From Pseudomonadota bacterium (GTDB lineage Bacteria > Pseudomonadota > Gammaproteobacteria > Burkholderiales > Burkholderiaceae_C), in contig JAFEEB010000029.1 of NCBI GenBank assembly GCA_018241325.1, positions 35,173-99,172 on the forward strand: a DNA stretch of 64,000 nt, read 5' to 3'. Positions 17,690-26,927 of the stretch are shown here, piece by piece (the first letter of the stretch is position 1; each line of letters begins with the position of its first letter). A program made the translations under genes and the position numbers. The notes beneath the pieces were generated by a model. It worked only from the letters and a program-made list of their open reading frames with translations. It did no database searches and was not told the origin of the DNA.

Positions 17690-18955
17690 ATGCACCCCAA
17701 AGCCCTGCTCGAAGCCACCAGCGAACTGGTGCTGCGCGTGTTGCGCCTGGATCACCCGGCCGATGCCGTGGTGTCGCACTTTTTCCGCGAGCACCGCAAC
17801 CTGGGCCCGCGCGAGCGCGCCACGCTGGCCGAGACGGCGTATGCCGTGCTGCGCCACAAGCCGCAGTTCGAGCATCTGGCGCGCGCCGGCAGCGGATCGC
17901 GCGAGCGGCGCCTGGCCATCCTGGGCTTTGCCGCGCCGCGCGACTTTTTGAAGCAGGCCTTGAACGAGGCCGAAAAGCAGTGGCTCGACGCCTGCGACGC
18001 GGTGCGCGCCGCCGAGCTGCCGCCCGCCTGCCGCCACAACCTGCCCGCGTGGCTGGTGGGGCCGCTGCGCGAGCAGGTGGGCGATGAATTCGACGCCCTG
18101 GCCGCCGCGCTGCTGGCGCCGGCGCCGCTCGACCTGCGCGTCAACACCTTGAAGGAAAAACGGCCTTCAGCGCAGGCAGAACTTGCGCAAGCAGCTATCA
18201 AATCAATAGAAACGCCGTATTCGCCCTGGGGCCTGCGCATCGACGGCAAGCCGGGGCTGCAGAAGCTTGACGTCTTCACGCGCGGCGCGGTGGAGGTGCA
18301 GGACGAAGGCTCGCAACTGCTGGCCCTGCTGCTGGATGCGCGGCGCGGCGAGATGGTGGCGGACTTTTGCGCCGGCGCCGGCGGCAAGACGCTGGCCATC
18401 GGCGCCACCATGCGCAGCACGGGGCGGCTGTATGCGTTTGACGTGTCGGCGCACCGGCTGGACAAGCTCAAGCCGCGCCTGGCGCGCAGCGGCCTGTCCA
18501 ACGTGCACCCGGTGGCGATTGCGCACGAGCGCGACGAGCGCATCAAGCGCCTGGCCGGCAAGATGGATCGCGTGCTGGTCGATGCGCCGTGCTCGGGCCT
18601 GGGCACGCTGCGGCGCAACCCCGACCTGAAGTGGCGCCAGTCACCCCAGGACGTGCAGGAGCTGGCCCTCAAGCAACAGGCCATCCTGCAAAGCGCCGCG
18701 CGCCTGCTCAAGCCCGGCGGGCGCTTGGTGTATGCCACGTGCAGCGTGCTGCCCCAAGAGAACGAGCAGGTGGCCGAGGCCTTTGGCGCGGCGCACCCCG
18801 ACTTCGAGCCGTGCAACGTGGCCGAGCTGCTCGCCGCGCTGAAGGTGCCGCACGCCGCCGATCTGTGCAGCGCGCAAGGACGCTTTCTGCGCCTGTGGCC
18901 GCACCGCCATGGCACCGATGGGTTCTTTGCCGCGGTGTGGCAGCGCAAAGATTGA
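17690..18955 (+). CDS. rsmB: RsmB/NOP-family RNA cytosine-5 methyltransferase
   Basis: SAM-dependent rRNA m5C methyltransferase, 421 residues. An N-terminal NusB-like region (about 1-130) is followed by the Rossmann methyltransferase domain: SAM loop DFCAGAGGKTL, catalytic motif IV DAPCSGLGTLRRNPD and motif VI YATCSVLPQENE with the second catalytic Cys. E. coli RsmB makes m5C967 in 16S rRNA; the exact target here is not proved. Residues 156-175 (EKRPSAQAELAQAAIKSIET) are encoded by a dispersed repeat copy at 18156-18213. The ATG lies 15 bases after the helicase stop with a poor ribosome site. Confidence 0.88.
   Translation: MHPKALLEATSELVLRVLRLDHPADAVVSHFFREHRNLGPRERATLAETAYAVLRHKPQFEHLARAGSGSRERRLAILGFAAPRDFLKQALNEAEKQWLDACDAVRAAELPPACRHNLPAWLVGPLREQVGDEFDALAAALLAPAPLDLRVNTLKEKRPSAQAELAQAAIKSIETPYSPWGLRIDGKPGLQKLDVFTRGAVEVQDEGSQLLALLLDARRGEMVADFCAGAGGKTLAIGATMRSTGRLYAFDVSAHRLDKLKPRLARSGLSNVHPVAIAHERDERIKRLAGKMDRVLVDAPCSGLGTLRRNPDLKWRQSPQDVQELALKQQAILQSAARLLKPGGRLVYATCSVLPQENEQVAEAFGAAHPDFEPCNVAELLAALKVPHAADLCSAQGRFLRLWPHRHGTDGFFAAVWQRKD
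18156..18213 (-). repeat. Dispersed Comamonadaceae-type repeat, copy inside the rsmB-like gene
   Basis: On the minus strand this reads CTATTGATTTGATAGCTGCT, then a TGCGCA..GCGCT palindromic region, ending in GGCCGTTTTT. It is a diverged copy of the family seen at 11702, 43592 and 56287 and is read through in frame between the RNA-binding part and the catalytic domain. Confidence 0.7.
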
Positions 18956-19057
18956 CGCGCTGCACTGTCGCGCTGGAGTGTTCTCGCGGCGTGCCTGCAA
19001 AAAATTGAATCGAGTCGTAAAATTTTTGGCACCCGTTGTTTCGACATGAGGTGTGCC

Positions 19058-20215
19058 ATGAGACGAAGAATTCTTGCGCATTCATTGGGTGCGCTGACCC
19101 TATTGATGGCCTTTGGCGCCGGTGCCCATGCGGCCGACATTCCGATCGGCATGGCTGAGGCGCTGACCGGTGGCGCCGCGCAGTACGGCATCTCGATTCG
19201 CCACGGCTTCGAGCTGGCGGCGGGCGAGATCAACGCCGCAGGCGGCGTCAATGGCAACAAGCTGCAGCTGATCGTCGAGGACGACCAGGGCAAGAAGGAA
19301 GAGGCCATCAACGTCTTCAAGAAGCTGATCTTCCAGGACAAGGTCTTGATGGTGTTCGGCCCCACGCTGTCCAACTCGGCGCAGGCGGCCGATCCGATCG
19401 CGCAAGGCGCCAAGACCGTGGCCTTTGGCACCTCCAACACCGCCGACGGCATCACCTCGATCGGCGACTACGTGTTCCGCAATTCGGTCACCGAGGCCGA
19501 TGTGCTGCCCGAGACGCTGCGCGTGGCCGTCAAGCACGCGCACATCAAGAAGGTCGCGGTGATGTACGGCAACGACGACGTGTTCACCAAGAGCGGTTAC
19601 GACAACTTCAAGAAGGCATTGGCCGCCGCCCACATTCCGGTGACGACCACCGAGACCTTCGCCAAGGGCGACGTGGACTTCAAGGCCCAGCTCACCAAGA
19701 TCAAGGCGACGCACCCGGATGCGATCGTGCTGTCGGCGCTGCTGGCCGAAGGTGCGCCGATCATGGTGCAGGCGCGTCAGCTGGGCATCACGGCCCCCTT
19801 CATTGGCGGCAACGGCATGAACTCGGTCAAGATTTTTACCTTGGCCAAGGGCGCATCGGATGACCTGTATGTCGGCAGCCCCTGGTCGGCCAGCAACGAC
19901 AGCCCCGAGAACGCCGCGTTCATCAAGGCCTTCGAGGCCAGGTTCAACACCCAGCCCGACCAGTTCGCGGCCCAGTCCTATGACGCCATGCACATCTTGG
20001 TGCAGGCGCTCAAGACCATCAAGCTGACCGGCGATCTGGCCGCCGACCGCACCGCGCTGCGCAATGCGCTGCCCGGCGTGAAGTGGACCGGCGCCACGGG
20101 GGCCTTCCAGTTCCGCCAGGCCATGAACAAGGCCGGCAAGCCGGCCGGCTATGACGCCCAGCAGACCGCCATCGTCAGCGTGACCAAGGGCGAGCAATTC
20201 GTCATCGAGAAGTAA
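19058..20215 (+). CDS. Periplasmic substrate-binding protein of a branched-chain-type ABC importer
   Basis: Type I periplasmic binding protein (LivK-like) that delivers ligand to the permease encoded downstream. The start at 19058 is supported by GAGGTG five bases upstream and gives a clean Sec signal peptide (MRRRILAHSLGALTLLMAFG, cleavage after AHA). An in-frame ATG at 19046 lacks a ribosome site. The mature part opens with IPIGMAEALTGGAAQYG and has two Rossmann-like lobes. It heads a five-gene operon (binding protein, LivH, LivM, LivG, LivF). The ligand could be an amino acid, urea or an aromatic acid; sequence alone does not decide. Confidence 0.9.
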   Translation: MRRRILAHSLGALTLLMAFGAGAHAADIPIGMAEALTGGAAQYGISIRHGFELAAGEINAAGGVNGNKLQLIVEDDQGKKEEAINVFKKLIFQDKVLMVFGPTLSNSAQAADPIAQGAKTVAFGTSNTADGITSIGDYVFRNSVTEADVLPETLRVAVKHAHIKKVAVMYGNDDVFTKSGYDNFKKALAAAHIPVTTTETFAKGDVDFKAQLTKIKATHPDAIVLSALLAEGAPIMVQARQLGITAPFIGGNGMNSVKIFTLAKGASDDLYVGSPWSASNDSPENAAFIKAFEARFNTQPDQFAAQSYDAMHILVQALKTIKLTGDLAADRTALRNALPGVKWTGATGAFQFRQAMNKAGKPAGYDAQQTAIVSVTKGEQFVIEK

Positions 20216-20285
20216 ACAGATCCAGCGCAGCAGCGGTCCCGCCCTGTCGCTGCGCTTGCCTCGACGAGCGGGGAGGAATCCGCCC

Positions 20286-21167
20286 GTGCTGGCCCAGCAG
20301 CTTGTCAATGCCCTCTCGCTTGGCTGCGTGTACGCGCTGTTCGCGCTCGGTTTCACGCTGATCTTCGGCGTGCTGGGCGTCATCAACCTGTCGCACGGCG
20401 CGGTGTTCATGGTGGGGGCCTATGCGGCCGAGCAGGCGGTGGCGCACTTTGCGCTGCCCTTGTGGGCGGCGCTGCTCGTCGCCTTCGGCTTTGCCGGTGT
20501 CATGGGCCTGTTGATCGACGTGCTGGTACTGCGCCCCCTGCGTGCGCGCGGTGCGCCGCACCTGATCCCGATGATCGCGACCATCGGCGTCGGCATGATC
20601 CTCACCAACGCCGTGCAAGGCATTTTCGGCGCGCAAAACATCCGCTTTCCGGTCGGCCTGGTGTCGCAGCGCACGCTGACGCTGGGTGGGGTGGATGTCA
20701 CCGTGCTTGAGCTCGGCATCATCTTCCTGTCCTTCGCGCTGATGGCCGTGCTGCTGCTGGCCCTGCAGAAGACCCAGCTCGGCCGCGCCCTGCGCGCGAT
20801 TGCCGAGTCACCGCGCGCCGCCTGGCTGCTGGGCATCAACGTGGAGGGCCTGTTCCTTCTGACCTCGTTTGTCGCCGCCGGGCTGGGTGGCGTGGCAGGC
20901 GTGCTGATCGGCCTGTATTCCAACGCGCTGTTTCCGTTGATGGGCAAGTCCATGCTCGAGAAGGGCATCGCGGTCATCATCCTCGGCGGCATGGGCGACA
21001 TGCGCGGCGCGTTGATCGGCGGTCTGTTCCTGGGCCTGGCCGAGGTGCTTTCGGTGGCCTACGTGGGCTCCAGCATGCGCGATGCCGTCGCGTTCGGCCT
21101 GCTGTTCCTGATCCTGCTGGTGCGGCCCAAGGGCCTGTTCGGCACCGTGGTGGAGCGCAAAGTCTGA
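20286..21167 (+). CDS. livH: Branched-chain-type ABC permease LivH
   Basis: Integral membrane permease of 293 residues with about eight hydrophobic helices. Typical LivH motifs are present: GFTLIFGVLGVINLSHGAVF near the N-terminus and the coupling-loop region VIILGGMGDMRGALIGGLFL near the C-terminus. I chose GTG 20286 because GGGAGGA lies about nine bases upstream; frames further upstream give no sensible N-terminus. It is the second gene of the operon begun by the binding protein at 19058, and LivM follows after two bases. Confidence 0.91.
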   Translation: MLAQQLVNALSLGCVYALFALGFTLIFGVLGVINLSHGAVFMVGAYAAEQAVAHFALPLWAALLVAFGFAGVMGLLIDVLVLRPLRARGAPHLIPMIATIGVGMILTNAVQGIFGAQNIRFPVGLVSQRTLTLGGVDVTVLELGIIFLSFALMAVLLLALQKTQLGRALRAIAESPRAAWLLGINVEGLFLLTSFVAAGLGGVAGVLIGLYSNALFPLMGKSMLEKGIAVIILGGMGDMRGALIGGLFLGLAEVLSVAYVGSSMRDAVAFGLLFLILLVRPKGLFGTVVERKV

Positions 21168-21169
21168 GC

Positions 21170-22039
21170 ATGGCCACATGGTTTGGCACCTTCTGGGACG
21201 TCTACAGCAACCTGGTGTTGTCGGTGGGCACCAATGCGCTGCTGGCGCTGTCGATCTGGCTCACGCTGGCCTGCGGCATGCTGTCGATCGCCAATGCCGG
21301 CTTCATGGCCCTGGGTGCCTATGCCTCGGCACTGCTGACGGTCAATTTCGGCTGGCCGTTTCCAGTGGTGCTGGCGGCCGGCATGGCGGCGCCGGCGCTG
21401 ATGGCGTTCCTGATCGGCAAGCCGACGCTGCGCCTGTCGGGCGTGTACCTGGCCATGGCCACGCTGGCGTTCGGCGAGGTGGTGCGCATCGTGCTGCTCA
21501 ACGTCGACTCGATCACCGGCGGCGCCCTGGGCCTGAACGGCATTCCGCAGTTGACCCAGTGGTGGCACGTGGCGCTGGCGCTGGTGGCGGTGCTGCTGCT
21601 GCTGTGGCGCCTGCGCGTGTCGCGCATCGGCCGCGCCTTCGAGGCGATCCGCGAGGACGAGGTGGCCGCTGGGCTGATGGGCATGGACGTGGACGGCTGC
21701 AAGATGCTGGCCTTCGTGCTGGGCGCGGCCATCGCGGGCCTGGCCGGCGCGCTGAACGCGCACCTGACCTTCTTCATCGGCCCGGGCGAATATGGCTTCG
21801 AGCGCGCGGTCGAAATCCTGACCATGGCCATTCTTGGAGGCATCGGCAGCCTCACGGGGCCGGTGCTGGGCGCGGTGATCCTCACCTTGCTGCCCGAGCT
21901 GCTGCGCGCGTTGCAGCAGTTCCGGCTGGTGATCAACGGCCTGATTCTGGTGCTGATCGTGCTGTTCCTGCCGCGCGGCATCTGGGATGTGGCGCGCTTT
22001 CGGCAGTGGCGCGATGACGGGTGGCGGAGGCGGCCGTGA
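21170..22039 (+). CDS. livM: Branched-chain-type ABC permease LivM
   Basis: Second membrane subunit of the importer, 289 residues. It shows the LivM hallmarks ACGMLSIANAGFMALGAYAS, LRLSGVYLAMATLAFGEVVR and the coupling helix ending in AILGGIGSLTGPVLGAV. LivH and LivM form the heterodimeric channel. Its stop (22037-22039) overlaps the GTG start of the ATPase gene, a GTGA junction that couples translation. Confidence 0.92.
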   Translation: MATWFGTFWDVYSNLVLSVGTNALLALSIWLTLACGMLSIANAGFMALGAYASALLTVNFGWPFPVVLAAGMAAPALMAFLIGKPTLRLSGVYLAMATLAFGEVVRIVLLNVDSITGGALGLNGIPQLTQWWHVALALVAVLLLLWRLRVSRIGRAFEAIREDEVAAGLMGMDVDGCKMLAFVLGAAIAGLAGALNAHLTFFIGPGEYGFERAVEILTMAILGGIGSLTGPVLGAVILTLLPELLRALQQFRLVINGLILVLIVLFLPRGIWDVARFRQWRDDGWRRRP

Positions 22040-22856
22040 CCGACGCACGCCAGGCTCCTGAAGCGGCGCCGCTGTTGCGCCTGGCCGCCCTGTCGCGCGA
22101 CTTCGGTGGCCTGAAGGTGCTGCAGGACGTGAACCTGGACATCCCGCGCGGCGGCATCTTCGGCCTGATCGGCCCCAACGGCGCGGGCAAGACCACGGTG
22201 TTCAACCTGATCACCGGCCTGCTGCCGCCAACCGGTGGGCGCATCGAGTTCGAGGGCCGCGCGCTGGCCGGCCTGGCGCCGCACCAGATCACGCGCCTGG
22301 GGCTGGCGCGCACCTTTCAGAACATTCGCCTGTTCAAGGAGATGACGCTGCTGGACAACGTGATGGCCGGCCTGCACGCGCAGCTGCACTACCGCTTTCA
22401 TGACCTGGTTTTCGGAACGCCGCGCTTTCGCAGCCAAGAGCGCCAGGCCCGCGAGCGCGCCCGCGAGCTGCTGTCCTGGGTGGGCCTGGATACGCGGCTG
22501 AACGATCGCGCGGACAACCTCTCGTATGGCGATCAGCGCAAGCTGGAACTGGCGCGGGCGCTGGCGAGCGAGCCCAAGCTGCTGCTGCTGGACGAGCCCG
22601 TGGCCGGCATGAACGGGCGCGAAAAGGCCGAGCTGATGGACGAGGTGCGCCGCATCAGCGCGCGCGGCTACACGATCTTCATGATCGAGCACGACATGCG
22701 TTTCGTCATGGGCCTGTGCCAGGACATTGCTGTGCTCAACTTTGGCCGCATCATCGCGCGTGGCACGCCCGATGTCATCCGCAACAACGCCGAGGTGATC
22801 GAGGCGTACCTGGGGCGAGAGGATGAGGACGATGCGCCCTTGCAGGGAGCCCGCCG

Positions 22857-22860
<4 letters not shown>
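22036..22860 (+). CDS. livG: ABC transporter ATP-binding protein, LivG type
   Basis: Motor ATPase of the importer, about 274 residues. Walker A GPNGAGKTT, the LivG signature LSYGDQRKLE, Walker B LLLLDEPVAG and the switch sequence MIEHDMRFV are complete. I placed the start at GTG 22036, which overlaps the LivM stop and has a GGCGGAGG element just upstream; GTG 22021 would add five residues. The gene ends four bases into the next one. Confidence 0.91.
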
Positions 22861-23582
<722 letters not shown>

Positions 23583-23639
23583 CACGGACTGCCTGCACAG
23601 CCAAGGTGCCCTGTCGTGGTCGGTCGGCTGCGGGTCGGC

Positions 23640-24623
23640 CTACTCGACGGCGACCTTGGCCTTTTCCACCAAGCGCGCGTACCGGTTCTGCTCGGACTTC
23701 AGAAACTGGGCACTCTGTTCGGGCGTGTCCAGGATCAGAAAGTCGTCACGCTTGGCAAAGCCGGCCTTGACCTCGGGATCATTGAAGGCGGCCACCAGGG
23801 CATCGCGCAGGCGCTTGACCTGGGCTGCCGGCAGGCCCTTGGGGCCGATGGCGGCGAACCAGCCGGCCACGTCCACGTCGGCAAACCCTTGCTCGGCAAC
23901 GGTCGGCACGTCGGGCAGCGAGCTCACGCGCTGGGTGCCCATCACGCCGATCGGCCGCAGGGCACCCGACCGGATCTGCCCCTGGACTGCCGCCACCGCC
24001 GCTGCGCCCATTTCCACCTGCCCGCTCATGATGTCGGCGATCATGGGGCCCATGCCCTTGTAGGGCACGTGGCGTGCCTTGCCCCCGACCGCGTCGATCA
24101 TCATTTCGCCGGCCAGATGAATGATGGTGCCATTGCCGGACGAGGCAAAGTTGAGCGCGTCGGGCTTGGCCTTGAGCAGGGCTTGCAGTTCCTTCGCGTT
24201 CTTGGCCGGCACCTTGGGATTGACCACGAACACGAAGGGCGAGCCGCCGATCACGGTGATGGGGGTGATGTCGCCCAGGCTGTCGTAGGGCAGCTTCTTG
24301 AACACGCTGGGGTTGACCGAGTGGTTGTTCGAGACGACGGCGATGGTGTTGCCGTCGGGCGTGGCCTTGACGAGGGCCTGGGTGCCGGTGATGCCGCCTG
24401 CTCCCGGAAGATTTTCGATCACGACCGCCTGGCCGCCCAGCGCCTTGGACAGGGCAGGCTGCGCCGACCGGAAGATGACGTCCACCCCCGAGCCGGCGCC
24501 CACCGGCAGGATGACGCGCAGCGGCGGGGTGGCGTGGGCGGTGCCCGGCGCGGCCAGCGCCGCGGCGAGCGCGGCCACGGCCAGGGTCAGCAGGCCGCGG
24601 CGGGCCATGGTTGTCGTGGGCAT
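23640..24623 (-). CDS. Bug-family tripartite tricarboxylate transporter substrate-binding protein
   Basis: Periplasmic solute receptor of the Bug/TctC family, 327 residues, with a signal peptide (MPTTTMARRGLLTLAVAALA, cleavage near THA-TPP; the Arg pair could also make it a Tat substrate). Family features include the opening LRVILPVGAGSGVDVIFR, the ENLPGAGGITGTQALVKA loop and the ASSGNGTIIHLAGEMM segment. Such receptors are very numerous in Burkholderiales and often orphaned from any membrane partner, as here. It sits downstream of CaiB and HMG-CoA-lyase-like genes in one transcription unit, so it probably scavenges an organic acid that those enzymes process. Confidence 0.9.
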   Translation of the reverse strand: MPTTTMARRGLLTLAVAALAAALAAPGTAHATPPLRVILPVGAGSGVDVIFRSAQPALSKALGGQAVVIENLPGAGGITGTQALVKATPDGNTIAVVSNNHSVNPSVFKKLPYDSLGDITPITVIGGSPFVFVVNPKVPAKNAKELQALLKAKPDALNFASSGNGTIIHLAGEMMIDAVGGKARHVPYKGMGPMIADIMSGQVEMGAAAVAAVQGQIRSGALRPIGVMGTQRVSSLPDVPTVAEQGFADVDVAGWFAAIGPKGLPAAQVKRLRDALVAAFNDPEVKAGFAKRDDFLILDTPEQSAQFLKSEQNRYARLVEKAKVAVE

Positions 24624-24655
24624 GTTGGTCTCCTGAAGGGGGTCGAGGGATGGGC

Positions 24656-25810
24656 TCAGGCGGTTGCTTTGAGCGCGGAAAGAATTTCGTCGGTGTGCTC
24701 GCCCACCTTGGGCAAGGGCATGCGCACACCGGGGCGGCGCCCACCCATCGTCAGGGGCAGCAGCACCACGTCGGTGCTCGATCCGTCGTCGGTCTGCATG
24801 GGCACCAGGCCGCCGCTTTGCCGCAGGTGCGGGTCGTTCACGAGCTGCTCCGGGCGCGATACCGGGGCGTAGGGGATGCCGGCTGCTTCGAGCTGGGGCG
24901 TCAGCTCATCGATGCGATGGGTGGCCAATATGGCGCCCAGCTCGGCCAGCAGCTGCGGGCGCACCGCCACGCGCGCCGCGTTGTCGCGGTACTCGGCGCG
25001 GTCGATCAGGTCGGGCCGGCCGAGCACGCGGCACAGCGCGTTGAACTGCTTGTCGCTGACGGCGCCGATGAACAGCTGCGCGCCCTCGGCCAGCGTGAAG
25101 ATGTCGTACACGCTCCAGGCCGACACGCGCGCCGGCATGGGCGGCGGCGCCTCGCCGGTCATCAGGTATTGCTGCATGTGCTGGGACGACAGAAACACGC
25201 AGTTCTCGAACAGCGCGCTTTGCACCTCCTGGCCATGGCCGGTGCGCTCGCGCTCGCGCAGCGCGGCCAGCACGCCGATGGCGCCGAACATGCCGCCCAT
25301 GATGTCGTTGACGCTGGTGCCGGCGCGCAAGGGGCGCCCCACCGGCCCCGTCATGTACGACAGCCCGCCCATCATCTGCACCACCTCGTCCAGCGCCAGG
25401 CGCTTTTCGTAGGGGCCGGGCAAAAAGCCCTTGTGGCTGACGTAGATCAGGCGCGGGTGCTTGCTGGCCAACGTCTCGTAGTCAAGGCCCAGGTCGGTCA
25501 TGAGGCCCGGACGAAAGTTCTCCAGCACGACGTCGCAGGTGCCGATCAACTCCACCGCCGTTTCGCGTCCGGCTGGGCTGGTGATGTCCAGCACCACGCT
25601 CTTCTTGTTGCGGTTGAAGCTGCGGAAAAAGCCGATGCCCAGCCCCGGCAGCGTGCGCGTCTTGTCGCCGCCGGGCGGCTCGACCTTGATGACCTCGGCG
25701 CCCAGGTCGGCCAGGATCATGCCGCAGGTCGGCCCCATCACCATGTGGGTGAACTCGAGGACGCGGATGCCGGCGAGCGGCAGGGAAGATTCGGTGGTCA
25801 TGGTTTTCAT
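24656..25810 (-). CDS. CaiB/BaiF-family (class III) CoA-transferase
   Basis: Transfers CoA between carboxylic acids. About 384 residues from the ATG at 25810; ATG 25801 and an upstream ATG at 25864 are alternatives and none has a convincing ribosome site. Visible family features are LAGIRVLEFTHMVMGPTCGM, the Asp-containing LADLGAEVIKVEPPGGD region (the catalytic Asp is expected later, near FENCVF/GMFGAIGV), and KSVVLDI. With the adjacent HMG-CoA-lyase-like gene it forms the familiar CoA-activation plus retro-aldol cleavage pair (compare succinyl-CoA:citramalate CoA-transferase with citramalyl-CoA lyase). The actual acid is unknown. Confidence 0.88.
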   Translation of the reverse strand: MKTMTTESSLPLAGIRVLEFTHMVMGPTCGMILADLGAEVIKVEPPGGDKTRTLPGLGIGFFRSFNRNKKSVVLDITSPAGRETAVELIGTCDVVLENFRPGLMTDLGLDYETLASKHPRLIYVSHKGFLPGPYEKRLALDEVVQMMGGLSYMTGPVGRPLRAGTSVNDIMGGMFGAIGVLAALRERERTGHGQEVQSALFENCVFLSSQHMQQYLMTGEAPPPMPARVSAWSVYDIFTLAEGAQLFIGAVSDKQFNALCRVLGRPDLIDRAEYRDNAARVAVRPQLLAELGAILATHRIDELTPQLEAAGIPYAPVSRPEQLVNDPHLRQSGGLVPMQTDDGSSTDVVLLPLTMGGRRPGVRMPLPKVGEHTDEILSALKATA

Positions 25811-25880
25811 GGGTCGGGGGGTGAGGGCCAAGAACGTTCTGCGAGCGGTACGGCCGGGAGGCAAGCGGGGGGTGGGTCAC

Positions 25881-26828
25881 TCAGGCGGTGGCCACCGCGC
25901 GGAACGTCTTGGGCAGACCCGCGCGCCACAGCGCACCGTGGGTCGGCTCGCCGGCGATCCACCCGGCCACCCGCTCGCGCAGCGCCAGCAGCGCCGCGAT
26001 GTCCAGTCCCGTGTCGATGCCCATGGCCGCCAGCATGAAGGCCAGGTCTTCGGTTGCCGCGTTGCCGCTGGCACCGGGCGCATGCGGGCAGCCGCCGATG
26101 CCGGCCAGCGAGGCGTCGAAGCGGTGGATGCCCAGCAGCAGGGCGGCGTGCACGTTGGCCAGCGCCAGGCCGCGCGTGTCGTGGAAGTGGCCGCAAAAAA
26201 GCCGCTCCCCGGCCAGCCGCAGCGCCTGCTCGAACAGGCGGCTGACCGAGGCCGGGTCGGCATAGCCGACGGTATCGGCCAGGCTCACCCGGTCGGCGCC
26301 GGCATCCAGCAGTGCCTGCATCAGGCGCAGCACCTCGGAGGGCTCGACCGGGCCTTGAATCGTGCAGCCGAAGGCGGTGCCCACGCCACCCTCGATCAGC
26401 GTCTTGCGGCCCGACGCGTCGCGCGCCGCCCGGATGCGGCCGAGTTCGGCGACCACCTCGTCCGGCGTCTTGCGCAGGTTGGCCAGGCTGTGGGCATGGC
26501 TGGCCGACAGCGGCAGGATCATCAAATCCGCTTCGCCCTCCAGCGCCTGCTCGGCGCCGCGCAGGTTGGGCACCAGCACCGACGCGAACAGGCCCGGCAG
26601 CGTCTTGGCGTAGGCCAGCACCTGCGCCGTGTCGGCCATCTGCGGCAGCAGGCGCGGCGGCACAAAGGAGCCGACCTCGATCTCCGTCTGGCCCGCGGCC
26701 ACCGCGTCGCGCAGCCACGCGCACTTGCGCTCGGTGGGCACCACGGTGGCGATGCTCTGCAGGCCGTCGCGCAGGCCCACCTCGCGGATGACGGCGTGGC
26801 GGGGCAGAGGCATCTTGGAATCGGTCAT
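25881..26828 (-). CDS. Hydroxymethylglutaryl-CoA lyase family protein
   Basis: TIM-barrel lyase of 315 residues that should cleave a 3-hydroxy-3-methyl acyl-CoA. It has the DRE-TIM start REVGLRDGLQ, metal-binding His residues in GHFHDTRGLALAN and the catalytic Cys loop IGGCPHAPGASGN. True HMG-CoA lyases usually read GGCPYAKGASGN, so the Tyr-Ala-Lys to His-Ala-Pro change may mark a different substrate. It is first in the leftward unit with CaiB and the Bug receptor and diverges from a LysR gene, which likely controls it. Confidence 0.87.
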   Translation of the reverse strand: MTDSKMPLPRHAVIREVGLRDGLQSIATVVPTERKCAWLRDAVAAGQTEIEVGSFVPPRLLPQMADTAQVLAYAKTLPGLFASVLVPNLRGAEQALEGEADLMILPLSASHAHSLANLRKTPDEVVAELGRIRAARDASGRKTLIEGGVGTAFGCTIQGPVEPSEVLRLMQALLDAGADRVSLADTVGYADPASVSRLFEQALRLAGERLFCGHFHDTRGLALANVHAALLLGIHRFDASLAGIGGCPHAPGASGNAATEDLAFMLAAMGIDTGLDIAALLALRERVAGWIAGEPTHGALWRAGLPKTFRAVATA

Positions 26829-26854
26829 GGGCGTGTCTCGGAGTTCGGCCTTGT

Positions 26855-26893
26855 CTTCACTGAAATGTAGAATTTCCGAACAAAGAAGTGAAG
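26855..26893. promoter_or_regulatory. Candidate LysR operator/promoter region
   Basis: The AT-richer gap between the lyase and lysR genes holds nested dyads: CTTCACT (26855-26861) against AGTGAAG (26887-26893), and inside it GAAAT-N5-ATTTC (26862-26876), close to the LysR T-N11-A style site. A further pair GTTCGG/CCGAAC spans 26833-26881. The position suits divergent control and autoregulation; binding is inferred. Confidence 0.5.
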
Positions 26894-26927
26894 CGATCAT
26901 TTTTCCAATAAGACATTCCATATCATC

